From Dysgonamonadaceae bacterium (lineage in GTDB: Bacteria; Bacteroidota; Bacteroidia; Bacteroidales; Azobacteroidaceae): a stretch of 5,950 nt of DNA. The notes below the pieces were generated by a model. That model was not told where the DNA came from, did not search any database, and saw only the letters and a program-made list of their open reading frames with translations. The stretch lies in NCBI GenBank assembly GCA_031261015.1, contig JAISKG010000054.1, positions 1 to 5,950 on the forward strand, read 5' to 3'. The translations under genes and the position numbers were made by a program. Of this stretch, positions 1-5,950 are shown in pieces. Position 1 is the first letter of the stretch, and every line of letters starts with the position of its first letter.

Positions 1-1263
1 GTCGATCTGGAAGACAAGCCGGTAATCGACGCTATTGCCGAAAATGTGAACGGAACGCAGCGGGGAACGGTTCTCTCCAAAAACGGCGTGCAAGTAAGTA
101 CGGTGGAGCACGCGTTGGCCGCCCTGTACGCTTTGGGAGTCGATAACTGCCTGATCGAAGTGAATGCGCCCGAATTTCCGATTCTGGACGGAAGCGCGAT
201 CGAATATGTGAAAGAAATTCAACGAGTCGGCATTCGGGAACAGGAAGCCGAACGCGAATATTATATTGTTAAAAACAAAATAGAAGTAAAAGATGAAGAA
301 ACCGGCGCGTCGATTGTGATTCTTCCCGACGATCAATTGGTAATCAATGTGTTGATTGCTTTTGATTCGGTGATTCTCGATAGCCAGTTTGCCACTTTGG
401 AGCAATTGTCGGATTTTCCGGAAGCGATTGCCGCCAGTCGCACTTTTGTTTTTGTCCGTGAAATCGAACCGCTATTGGCCCATAATTTGATCAAAGGCGG
501 CGACTTGGACAATGCAATCGTGATTTACGAACGTCAGATTACGCAAGATCGTTTCGATCAACTGGCCGATACGATGGGCGTTCCTCGCAAAGACGCTACG
601 CAATTGGGCTACATCATGAATCAGCCTTTGATGTTTCCCAACGAGCCGGCGCGGCACAAACTGCTCGATTTGCTGGGCGACATCGCTCTGATCGGCAAAC
701 CCATTCGCGGCCGCATCATCGCCACTTGTCCGGGACATAAAATCAACAATAAATTGGCTCGCTTGATTCGTAAAGAATTGAAACTAAACGAAGTGCAAGC
801 TCCTGTTTACAATCCGAATATTCCGCCGTTGATGGATATTAACCGCATCAAGGAATTGTTGCCACACCGTTATCCTTTTCTTTTGGTGGAAAAGATTATC
901 GAAATCGGTGATAAACATATCGTCGGCGTGAAGAATGTTTCGGTGAACGAGCCGTTTTTCCAAGGACATTTCCCTGAAGAGCCTGTAATGCCGGGTGTTT
1001 TGCTGGTCGAATCTATGGCACAAACCGGTGGATTGCTGGTGTTGAACTCTGTGGACGAGCCGCATCGCTATTCCACTTATTTTCTTAAGATTGATGCGGT
1101 GAAATTCCGGCAAAAAGTCATTCCGGGCGATACGCTGTTGTTCCGTTTGGAAATGGTATCCGAAATTCGCCGAGGCATCGCCAATATGAAAGGCTATTGC
1201 TTTGTTGGCGAAAAATTAGCGTGCGAAGCCGAATTTATGGCGCAAATCATCAAAAATAAATAA
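1..1263 (+). CDS. lpxC/fabZ: Bifunctional UDP-3-O-acyl-N-acetylglucosamine deacetylase / 3-hydroxyacyl-ACP dehydratase (LpxC-FabZ fusion), 5' truncated
   Basis: The reading frame is open from base 1, so the gene starts upstream; the GTG at 46 is an internal valine. The first part is LpxC, the zinc-dependent deacetylase that commits UDP-3-O-acyl-GlcNAc to lipid A synthesis in the cytoplasm. Its zinc ligands are visible: His in STVEH (visible residue 37, matching E. coli H79), and His219 and Asp223 in RHKLLDLLGD. The catalytic His246 lies in PGHKINN, 27 residues after His219 as in E. coli. About 42 N-terminal residues should be missing. From about base 820 the protein continues as FabZ, which dehydrates 3-hydroxyacyl-ACP in fatty acid elongation: PHRYPFLLVEKI, then GHFPEEPVMPGVLLVE with catalytic His323 and Glu337. 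There is no stop or start signal between the two halves, so this is one polypeptide. Fused LpxC-FabZ is normal in Bacteroidota. lpxA follows after six bases, indicating one transcript. Confidence 0.96.
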   Translation, partial: VDLEDKPVIDAIAENVNGTQRGTVLSKNGVQVSTVEHALAALYALGVDNCLIEVNAPEFPILDGSAIEYVKEIQRVGIREQEAEREYYIVKNKIEVKDEETGASIVILPDDQLVINVLIAFDSVILDSQFATLEQLSDFPEAIAASRTFVFVREIEPLLAHNLIKGGDLDNAIVIYERQITQDRFDQLADTMGVPRKDATQLGYIMNQPLMFPNEPARHKLLDLLGDIALIGKPIRGRIIATCPGHKINNKLARLIRKELKLNEVQAPVYNPNIPPLMDINRIKELLPHRYPFLLVEKIIEIGDKHIVGVKNVSVNEPFFQGHFPEEPVMPGVLLVESMAQTGGLLVLNSVDEPHRYSTYFLKIDAVKFRQKVIPGDTLLFRLEMVSEIRRGIANMKGYCFVGEKLACEAEFMAQIIKNK

Positions 1264-1269
1264 CTATTT

Positions 1270-2046
1270 ATGAATCACTTATCCTTTATACATCCCGATG
1301 CTGTGATTGGGGAAAATGTGACAATCGGTCCCTTTGTTACGATTGATCAAAATGTTGTCATCGGCGATAATACCTTTATTTATTCCAATGCCGTGATCCT
1401 TGAAGGCGCACGCATCGGAAAAAATTGCCGGATTTTTCCCGGAGCCGTCATTTCAGGCATTCCGCAAGATTTGAAATTTCAGGGAGAAACCACGACTTGC
1501 GAGATCGGCGATAATACTACAATTCGCGAATGCGCAACAATCAACCGGGGTACGGCGGCCAAAGGACGGACAGTTATCGGAAATGACTGTCTGTTAATGG
1601 CTTACTCACATATTGCTCACGATTGTATTTTAAAAGATAACGTCATCATCGGTAACGCTTCCCAATTGGCAGGCGAAGTGGAAGTGGATGATCACGCAAT
1701 TTTAAGCGGCGGATCGTTGGTTCACCAATTTTCGCGCATCGGAAAACACGTGATGATTCAAGGCGGCTCGCGCATGGGCAAAGATATTCCGCCTTATATT
1801 ATTGCCGGCCGTGAACCGATTACGTATTCGGGAATTAATATTGTCGGACTGAAAAGACGAGGTTTTTCCGGCGAGCAAATCAGCGCTATTCAGGAAATCT
1901 ACCGCATTGTATATCAATCGGGATTGAATGTTTCGACCGCTGTACGGCAGATCGAAGAAACGATTGCCGATTCGCCCGAAAAACAGGAAATTATCGGGTT
2001 TATTACAAGCTCGCAACGGGGAATTATCCGGGGATACTTGGAATAA
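1270..2046 (+). CDS. lpxA: Acyl-ACP--UDP-N-acetylglucosamine O-acyltransferase (LpxA)
   Basis: LpxA is a cytoplasmic trimeric enzyme that transfers a 3-hydroxyacyl chain from ACP to the 3-OH of UDP-GlcNAc, the first step of lipid A synthesis. The 258 residues match the usual length. The N-terminal two thirds are hexapeptide repeats of the left-handed beta helix (for example VIGENVTIG, VVIGDN, RIGKNC). The catalytic His117 sits in AYSHIAHDC (E. coli H125), His152 in LVHQF (E. coli H160), and IPQDLKF and NIVGLKRRGF are family signatures. The C-terminal part is the helical LpxA domain. The residue aligned with E. coli G173, which sets acyl-chain length, is Gly165, compatible with a long 3-hydroxyacyl donor. 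The position of E. coli H144 is Glu here (LAGEVEVDD). The ATG is six bases after the lpxC-fabZ stop with only an A-rich leader, so translation probably depends on A/T-rich upstream sequence or coupling. Confidence 0.97.
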   Translation: MNHLSFIHPDAVIGENVTIGPFVTIDQNVVIGDNTFIYSNAVILEGARIGKNCRIFPGAVISGIPQDLKFQGETTTCEIGDNTTIRECATINRGTAAKGRTVIGNDCLLMAYSHIAHDCILKDNVIIGNASQLAGEVEVDDHAILSGGSLVHQFSRIGKHVMIQGGSRMGKDIPPYIIAGREPITYSGINIVGLKRRGFSGEQISAIQEIYRIVYQSGLNVSTAVRQIEETIADSPEKQEIIGFITSSQRGIIRGYLE

Positions 2047-2149
2047 TTGAAAATTGAAAGTTGAAAATTGAAAACGGAAAAAACATTTCAATTCTTGATT
2101 TTCAACTTTCAATTTCCAACATTCGTTTTCAATTTTCAACTTTCAATTT
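2047..2149. repeat. TTGAAAR heptad array forming a perfect 26-bp inverted repeat
   Basis: Four tandem heptads TTGAAAA, TTGAAAG, TTGAAAA, TTGAAAA run from 2047 to 2074. Three reverse-complement heptads run from 2126 to 2146. Bases 2051-2076 are an exact reverse complement of 2124-2149, with a 47-base spacer. The spacer holds a further, degenerate set of reverse heptads in seven-base phase (2085-2119). Within it, 2098-2115 is an exact 18-base copy of 2132-2149, so the left arm can pair with either right arm. The block starts at the first base after the lpxA stop and ends four bases before the next ATG, so it fills the gap. Transcribed, it would give a long A/U-rich hairpin. Whether it is a terminator or attenuator, a dispersed intergenic repeat, or a processing site cannot be told from this copy alone. 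Confidence 0.85.
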
Positions 2150-2153
2150 AATT

Positions 2154-2705
2154 ATGGTTTATAGATTTATCATTTTATCGGACGAAGTCGATCATTTCAG
2201 ACGCGACATTACGATCGACGCCGACGCTTCTTTTTACGATTTGCACGAAGCCATTCTGGATTCGGTAGGATTCACAAAAGATCAAATGACGTCGTTCTTT
2301 ATTTGCGACGACGATTGGAACAAACGCACCGAAATTACGTTGGTCGAGATGGATGCTTCGGCCGATGAAGACAATTACGTGATGGATGGCACGCATTTGA
2401 GCGATCTCTTGGAAGAAGAACGGCAAAAACTGCTTTTCGTTTTTGAATACTTGACGGAACGATGTTTCTTCATTGAACTGCGCGAAATCATGCCGGGCAA
2501 ACAGCAGGCAAAAGCTGAAGTCGTTCGTTCCGAAGGCAATCCGCCGGCGCAAACCACGGTGATGGAAGAGTTTGACGTGGCTGTTCCTGCCGTGAACGCC
2601 GCTTTCGACGACGACTTTTTGTCTGACGACGAAGTGAATCTCGACGAGTACGATGAAGAAGATTTCGGCGATCTCATGGAAGGTAATCCGTTTGAAAACT
2701 ACTAA
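2154..2705 (+). CDS. pRiA4b ORF-3 / IS1096 TnpR-like family protein with acidic C-terminal tail
   Basis: This encodes 183 residues. The first 110 or so resemble the plasmid pRiA4b ORF-3-like family: [20 protein letters not shown], then [14 protein letters not shown] and [11 protein letters not shown] fit its strand-RR-strand, helix and F-x-x-DDDW pattern. Members are often labelled IS1096 passenger TnpR-like, but nothing here resembles a recombinase active site and no transposase is nearby, so the name should not be read as resolvase activity; the function is unknown. Residues 138-177 are rich in Asp and Glu, with runs such as FDDDF and DEYDEEDF, and are probably disordered. No signal peptide or membrane segment is seen, suggesting a cytoplasmic protein. 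I chose the ATG at 2154. The frame is open further upstream to a TTG at 2061, but those 31 codons are the heptad repeat and translate into low-complexity sequence. The 3' end overlaps the start of miaA, so the two are probably cotranslated. Confidence 0.7.
   Translation: MVYRFIILSDEVDHFRRDITIDADASFYDLHEAILDSVGFTKDQMTSFFICDDDWNKRTEITLVEMDASADEDNYVMDGTHLSDLLEEERQKLLFVFEYLTERCFFIELREIMPGKQQAKAEVVRSEGNPPAQTTVMEEFDVAVPAVNAAFDDDFLSDDEVNLDEYDEEDFGDLMEGNPFENY
2678..2683 (+). promoter_or_regulatory. Possible Shine-Dalgarno sequence for the miaA TTG start
   Basis: GGAAGG lies eight bases before the TTG at 2692, inside the last codons of the upstream gene. Spacing and sequence fit a ribosome binding site and favour 2692 over the in-frame ATG at 2653, which has only a weak purine stretch before it. 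Because Bacteroidota rely little on Shine-Dalgarno pairing, this is supporting evidence only. Confidence 0.3.
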
Positions 2706-3600
2706 AACGCTTCTTGTCCTGATCGGGCCGACCGGAGTAGGAAAGACCGAATTAAGCCTCGCTCTGGCCGAGCAGTTCGGTGCGCCCATCCTTTCCGCCG
2801 ATTCCCGGCAGATGTACAAAGACTTGAAGATCGGGACGGCCGCGCCCACAGCCGACGAATTGCGGCGCGTGCAACATTATTTTGTAGGCAATCTGGCTTT
2901 GACTGATTATTACAGCGCAAGTCAATTTGAAGAAGAGGTGATGCGATTGTTGGCCGAATTGTATCAAACGCATGATATGGTTGTGATGAGCGGAGGTTCG
3001 ATGTTGTATATCGACGCCGTTTGCCGAGGAATCGACGACATTCCCAGCGTGGATCCTCTCGTTCGCGACGAATTAAAAATGTTATATGAACGTCTGGGTT
3101 TGGATCCGGTCAGGCAGCAACTGAAATTACTGGATCCTGTTTTTTACCGGCAAGTCGATTTGCGAAATCCGAAACGCGTGATTCACGCTTTGGAAATTTG
3201 CCTCACGACCGGCCGGCCTTATTCCTCGTTTCGCACTCATTCTTGTAAACAACGCCCTTTCCGCATGCTGAAAATTGGTTTGCAACGCGATCGCGAAGAA
3301 TTGTATGGCCGCATCAACCGGCGAGTCGATGCCATGATGGCGCAAGGATTGTTGGACGAAGCCCGGTCGCTTTATCCTTTTCGCGAATTAAATTCTTTGA
3401 ATACAGTTGGTTACAAAGAATTGTTCGACTATTTCGACGGCTGTTGCGATTTGGATTTTGCCATTGAAAAAATCAAGCAAAATACGCGCATTTATTCGCG
3501 TAAACAGATGACTTGGTTTAAGAAAGATCAGGAGATTGTGTGGTTTCATCCGGAAGATATGGAGGCGATTGTCAATTATGTGAACTGTACAAAGTCATAG
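2692..3600 (+). CDS. miaA: tRNA dimethylallyltransferase (MiaA)
   Basis: MiaA adds a dimethylallyl group from dimethylallyl diphosphate to N6 of A37 in tRNAs reading UNN codons, in the cytoplasm. Counting from the TTG start (302 residues), the P-loop GPTGVGKT is at 12-19, and [16 protein letters not shown] at 35-50 carries the catalytic Asp37. [12 protein letters not shown] at 99-110 corresponds to the GGTGLY motif, TGRP is at 173-176, LNTVGYKE at 236-243, and the C-terminal [12 protein letters not shown] at 268-279. Length fits the family. The start is uncertain: TTG 2692 gives [15 protein letters not shown], a typical short lead into the P-loop, and overlaps the upstream gene by 14 bases; ATG 2653 would add 13 residues and lengthen the overlap to 53 bases. 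Position after lpxA and the pRiA4b-like gene suggests shared transcription. It converges on the histidine kinase gene. Confidence 0.95.
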   Translation: MKTTKTLLVLIGPTGVGKTELSLALAEQFGAPILSADSRQMYKDLKIGTAAPTADELRRVQHYFVGNLALTDYYSASQFEEEVMRLLAELYQTHDMVVMSGGSMLYIDAVCRGIDDIPSVDPLVRDELKMLYERLGLDPVRQQLKLLDPVFYRQVDLRNPKRVIHALEICLTTGRPYSSFRTHSCKQRPFRMLKIGLQRDREELYGRINRRVDAMMAQGLLDEARSLYPFRELNSLNTVGYKELFDYFDGCCDLDFAIEKIKQNTRIYSRKQMTWFKKDQEIVWFHPEDMEAIVNYVNCTKS

Positions 3601-3623
3601 ATAGTATGACATCTATGATAGAT
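3596..3623. other. Short inverted repeats between convergent genes
   Basis: CATAGAT (3596-3602) and ATCTATG (3611-3617) are a perfect seven-base inverted repeat with an eight-base loop. ATCTA (3611-3615) and TAGAT (3619-3623) form an alternative five-base stem. They lie across the miaA stop and the 24-base convergent gap. Stems are A/T-rich and no T-run follows on either strand, so a classical bidirectional terminator is weakly supported. Confidence 0.25.
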
Positions 3624-3624
3624 C

Positions 3625-5364
3625 TCACACCGGCAAAGAAAACAAAACCTCCAATCCGCCGTGCTTCCGGTTCTTCACGGAAACCGTGCCGCCGTGGAAA
3701 GTGACGACGTTTTTGACGATCGCCAAGCCTAAGCCCGATCCGCCGGTGTCGCGCGTGCGGCCGGCTTCGACCCGGTAAAAGCGTTCGAAGAGGCGAGCCA
3801 AATGTTTTTCGTCTTCAATCCCTGCGCCGTTGTCCGAGAAGGAGAAGTAAGCAAAATTTCCCTCGCAGTTGTATTGCGCGATTTCGATCGTTATATGTTC
3901 GCCGGCGTGGTTGATGACATTGTCGGTCAGGTTGCGGAACATCGAATACAAAAGATTTTCGTTTCCTGATACCGTTGTGTCGGGTGGAACGGTGGAATGA
4001 ATCGTGATGTTTTTGACTTGCAAAGCTTCGGCCAAGTCGGATTGCACGCGATCGATGACGGCTTGCAGCCGCACGGGCTGAAATTGGAAAGTATCGGGCG
4101 TTTCGTTGAGCTTGGCGAGCAGGCTCATGTCGCGAATCAATTCCGAAAGCAAGAGGATTTGTTCGTAAGCTTTCGTGATAAATTCACGTTCCTTTTCGCG
4201 TTCAAGCGGCGTTTCAAGAATCGTTTCGAGATAGCCCCGGATGCCGGTGATCGGCGTACGCAACTCGTGAGCGATATTTCCGGTCAATTCCTGCTTCAAA
4301 CGTTGATTTTTCTCCTGACGGGTGCGATCGTTCAGCACGATTTCAAAGCTCCGGTCGTCGAATACGTGGAGGTGAAGCGCAAAATATTTCCCTTGCTTGT
4401 GGATAGCAGTTTCCCAATAAGTCGTTTCCGGGGCGTTATCGAGTTTTTCGACGATGGGAGCAAGTATTTCTTCATGTAGCATTTTGGATCCTTGTAGCCG
4501 CTCCGACCAATTATCGGTCAGCCGGTCGCTAATCATGTTTAAGTATTGGAAAAACAATCCGTTGTAAAATGCAACTTTGCGATCGGACGTGAAAAAGCAA
4601 ACACCTTCGGCCGAACTTTGGATGTGAAGGTGCAGTTTTTCGCGTTCGAGCTTCAGCGCAGTTTCGCTGGCCTTGAGGCGTTGGTAATCGGCAGCGATTT
4701 GCCGGCTGACGGCTCCGATTTCATTATCGGGAAAAACCGGCGGATTCACCGGAAGATCGTGATTGAGTGCGTATGAATAATCGCTTAATCGCTTGATCAT
4801 CAGTCCAAAATGCTTTGCCGTGTAAGACATGAAAACGATTCCCAGCACAAATAAAACCAGCAAATAATACAGGAAAGCGCTATCGGGCTTCAACCAATGC
4901 TTTAATTGAACGTCGTAAGGCAGGGCGACCCGGATAAACCGGTTGCCGTAGCGTTTGGCATAATATAAATATTCGGTTTTTGTAGAAGCAGAAAGCCGGA
5001 TGTCGCCACCCGCGCCGTGTTGCACCGCGTCTCGGATTTCGGGACGTCCTGCGTGATTTTCGATCGAAGAGAGTGAATCGAGTCGATTATCATACAATAC
5101 TTTGCCATCGGAATTGATAATCGTCAACCGCAAATTGGGCGGGAAGACGTTAAGCAAACTGTCGATCGAAACTTTTAAATTTTGATGATTGTGAGCGAGC
5201 AAATAACGGTCGATAATTCCGGTATAACCGTCCAAACGTTCTTCCATCGATTCCTGCTTGTGTTTTTTCTCTCGCGGCCATTCAAATACGACTAAGCTCA
5301 CCGAAAAAAGAATGAGAATGAGGCAAAACCACGCGGAGAGTTTATGTGCAAAAGAGAGTTTCAT
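3625..5364 (-). CDS. PhoR-type sensor histidine kinase
   Basis: This is a 579-residue inner-membrane sensor kinase. TM1 is at about 11-29 (WFCLILILFSVSLVVFEW) and an extracytoplasmic sensor region spans about 30-163. TM2 is at about 164-183 (FLYYLLVLFVLGIVFMSYTA). A linker follows, with a likely coiled coil (225-248) and a PAS-like segment (about 249-345, SSAEGVCFFTSDRKVAFYNGLF). The kinase core is complete: H-box NIAHELRTP with phosphoacceptor His366, N-box RNLTDNVINHA (477-487), G1 DNGAGI (511-516), F-box LFERFYRVE (525-533) and G2 GGSGLGLAIV (541-550). It should autophosphorylate and pass phosphate to the response regulator encoded just upstream, whose stop overlaps its ATG as ATGA, implying translational coupling. 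Architecture is PhoR-like, but nothing shows phosphate as the signal. The stimulus is unknown. Confidence 0.94.
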   Translation of the reverse strand: MKLSFAHKLSAWFCLILILFSVSLVVFEWPREKKHKQESMEERLDGYTGIIDRYLLAHNHQNLKVSIDSLLNVFPPNLRLTIINSDGKVLYDNRLDSLSSIENHAGRPEIRDAVQHGAGGDIRLSASTKTEYLYYAKRYGNRFIRVALPYDVQLKHWLKPDSAFLYYLLVLFVLGIVFMSYTAKHFGLMIKRLSDYSYALNHDLPVNPPVFPDNEIGAVSRQIAADYQRLKASETALKLEREKLHLHIQSSAEGVCFFTSDRKVAFYNGLFFQYLNMISDRLTDNWSERLQGSKMLHEEILAPIVEKLDNAPETTYWETAIHKQGKYFALHLHVFDDRSFEIVLNDRTRQEKNQRLKQELTGNIAHELRTPITGIRGYLETILETPLEREKEREFITKAYEQILLLSELIRDMSLLAKLNETPDTFQFQPVRLQAVIDRVQSDLAEALQVKNITIHSTVPPDTTVSGNENLLYSMFRNLTDNVINHAGEHITIEIAQYNCEGNFAYFSFSDNGAGIEDEKHLARLFERFYRVEAGRTRDTGGSGLGLAIVKNVVTFHGGTVSVKNRKHGGLEVLFSLPV

Positions 5365-5950
5365 TGGCCGGTATCGTTGAAGCGGTATCCATATCCCGGC
5401 CGGCTGAGGATGAGCGAAGCGTGGTCGCCTAATTTCTTGCGCAACCGTCCGATATGCACATCGACGGTGCGTTCGGTGATATAAGGAGCATCTTTCCAGA
5501 TGTGGTCGATGATTTCTTCCCGTTCGTAAATACGTTCCGGATGCGAGGCGAGCAACGTGACGATTTCAAATTCCGTGCGTGTCAACAAGATGGTTTTCCC
5601 GCCGATGATCAGTTCTTTTTTATCGTCATCGATCGTTACATCATTGAAAACAAGTTTGTTCCCAGGTTTTTCGGACAGTTCTCCGGATTTTTTTGCACTT
5701 CCCGTGCGTTTCAAGACGGCGCGAACCCGCGCAGTGACTTCCTTGATCGAAAACGGCTTGGAAATGAAATCGTCGCCGCCGACCGAAAAGCCGGTCAGCA
5801 TGTCATTTTCAGTATCTTTGGCCGTCAGGAAAATGATCGGAACGGCGTTGTTGTCTTTCCGGATGACTTCAGCCATTTTGTAGCCCGACATCCCGCCCAT
5901 CATCACGTCTAAAAGAATCAAAGTATGATCGGGGCGAAGTTTTTGCAAAG
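5361..5950 (-). CDS. OmpR/PhoB-family DNA-binding response regulator, 5' truncated
   Basis: The frame runs off the right edge of the window; the TTG at 5948 is an internal leucine codon and not the start. About 195 residues are visible. The receiver domain lacks its first strand and acidic pocket, roughly 40 residues. It retains the phosphoacceptor Asp14 in LILLDVMMGGMSGYKM, Thr42 in IIFLTAKD and Lys64 in DDFISKPFS. After a linker (about 81-97) comes a winged-helix trans_reg_C domain at 98-192: LTRTEFEIVTLLASHP, the recognition helix region ITERTVDVHIGRLRKKLG, and the terminal hairpin RPGYGYRF. It is a cytoplasmic transcription factor, presumably activated by the kinase encoded immediately downstream through the ATGA overlap. 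Target genes cannot be inferred from this window. Confidence 0.95.
   Translation of the reverse strand, partial: LQKLRPDHTLILLDVMMGGMSGYKMAEVIRKDNNAVPIIFLTAKDTENDMLTGFSVGGDDFISKPFSIKEVTARVRAVLKRTGSAKKSGELSEKPGNKLVFNDVTIDDDKKELIIGGKTILLTRTEFEIVTLLASHPERIYEREEIIDHIWKDAPYITERTVDVHIGRLRKKLGDHASLILSRPGYGYRFNDTGQ

Noticed and set aside
1702..2139. Minus-strand open frame of 145 codons over lpxA and the repeat
   Set aside because: It is antisense to conserved lpxA, its N-terminal part is the reverse-complemented repeat, and it matches no family I recognise.
2047..2149. CRISPR array
   Set aside because: The repeats are seven bases long and directly tandem, with no unique spacers of regular length and no cas genes.
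2061..2153. Upstream extension of the pRiA4b-like protein to a TTG start at 2061
   Set aside because: The 31 extra codons are translated heptad repeat with low-complexity residues, and the ATG at 2154 starts directly at the conserved domain.
2047..2153. Bacteroidota-type promoter (TTTG ... TAnnTTTG) upstream of the pRiA4b-like gene
   Set aside because: I found no TAnnTTTG motif in the gap; the A/T-rich repeat alone is not evidence of a promoter.
2154..2705. Reading the IS1096 TnpR-like similarity as evidence of a transposon or resolvase
   Set aside because: There is no transposase, no terminal repeats or target duplication flanking the gene, and no serine or tyrosine recombinase motif.
2175..2849. 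Minus-strand open frame of 224 codons opposite the pRiA4b-like gene and miaA
   Set aside because: The plus-strand frames carry recognisable domains, including the MiaA P-loop; the opposite frame has no motif and spans two genes.
5454..5912. Plus-strand open frames opposite the response regulator
   Set aside because: The minus strand encodes clear receiver and winged-helix domains; the antisense frames are composition shadows.

Overview
The window reads as a chromosomal core region of a member of the Bacteroidota, most likely order Bacteroidales. Three things point there: LpxC and FabZ are fused in one protein, as is typical of this phylum; the order is lpxC/fabZ, lpxA, then miaA; and Shine-Dalgarno signals before most starts are weak or absent. 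Base composition looks mid-40s percent G+C by eye. I see no transposase, integrase, phage gene, CRISPR array, tRNA or rRNA.

Left part, plus strand (1-3600): four genes in one direction. The bifunctional lpxC-fabZ gene is cut by the left edge and is followed six bases after its stop by lpxA. Together they cover early lipid A synthesis and supply of the hydroxyacyl/enoyl-ACP pool. A 107-base gap (2047-2153) is almost entirely repeat: tandem TTGAAAR heptads that form a perfect 26-bp inverted repeat, plus a second partial copy of the right arm. Directly after it comes a 183-residue protein that looks like the plasmid pRiA4b ORF-3 (IS1096 TnpR-like) family, with a strongly acidic tail. Its 3' end overlaps the start of miaA, the tRNA A37 dimethylallyltransferase.

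Right part, minus strand (3625-5950): a two-component system, transcribed toward miaA. An OmpR/PhoB-type response regulator, truncated by the right edge, overlaps by ATGA with a membrane-bound PhoR-type histidine kinase. The kinase has two membrane segments, an extracytoplasmic sensor region, a probable PAS-like region and a complete kinase core. The two convergent units are separated by only 24 bases, with short inverted repeats but no convincing terminator.

Most of the window is conserved housekeeping and signalling sequence. I do not find a new biological system. The least explained element is the heptad/inverted-repeat block between lpxA and the pRiA4b-like gene.
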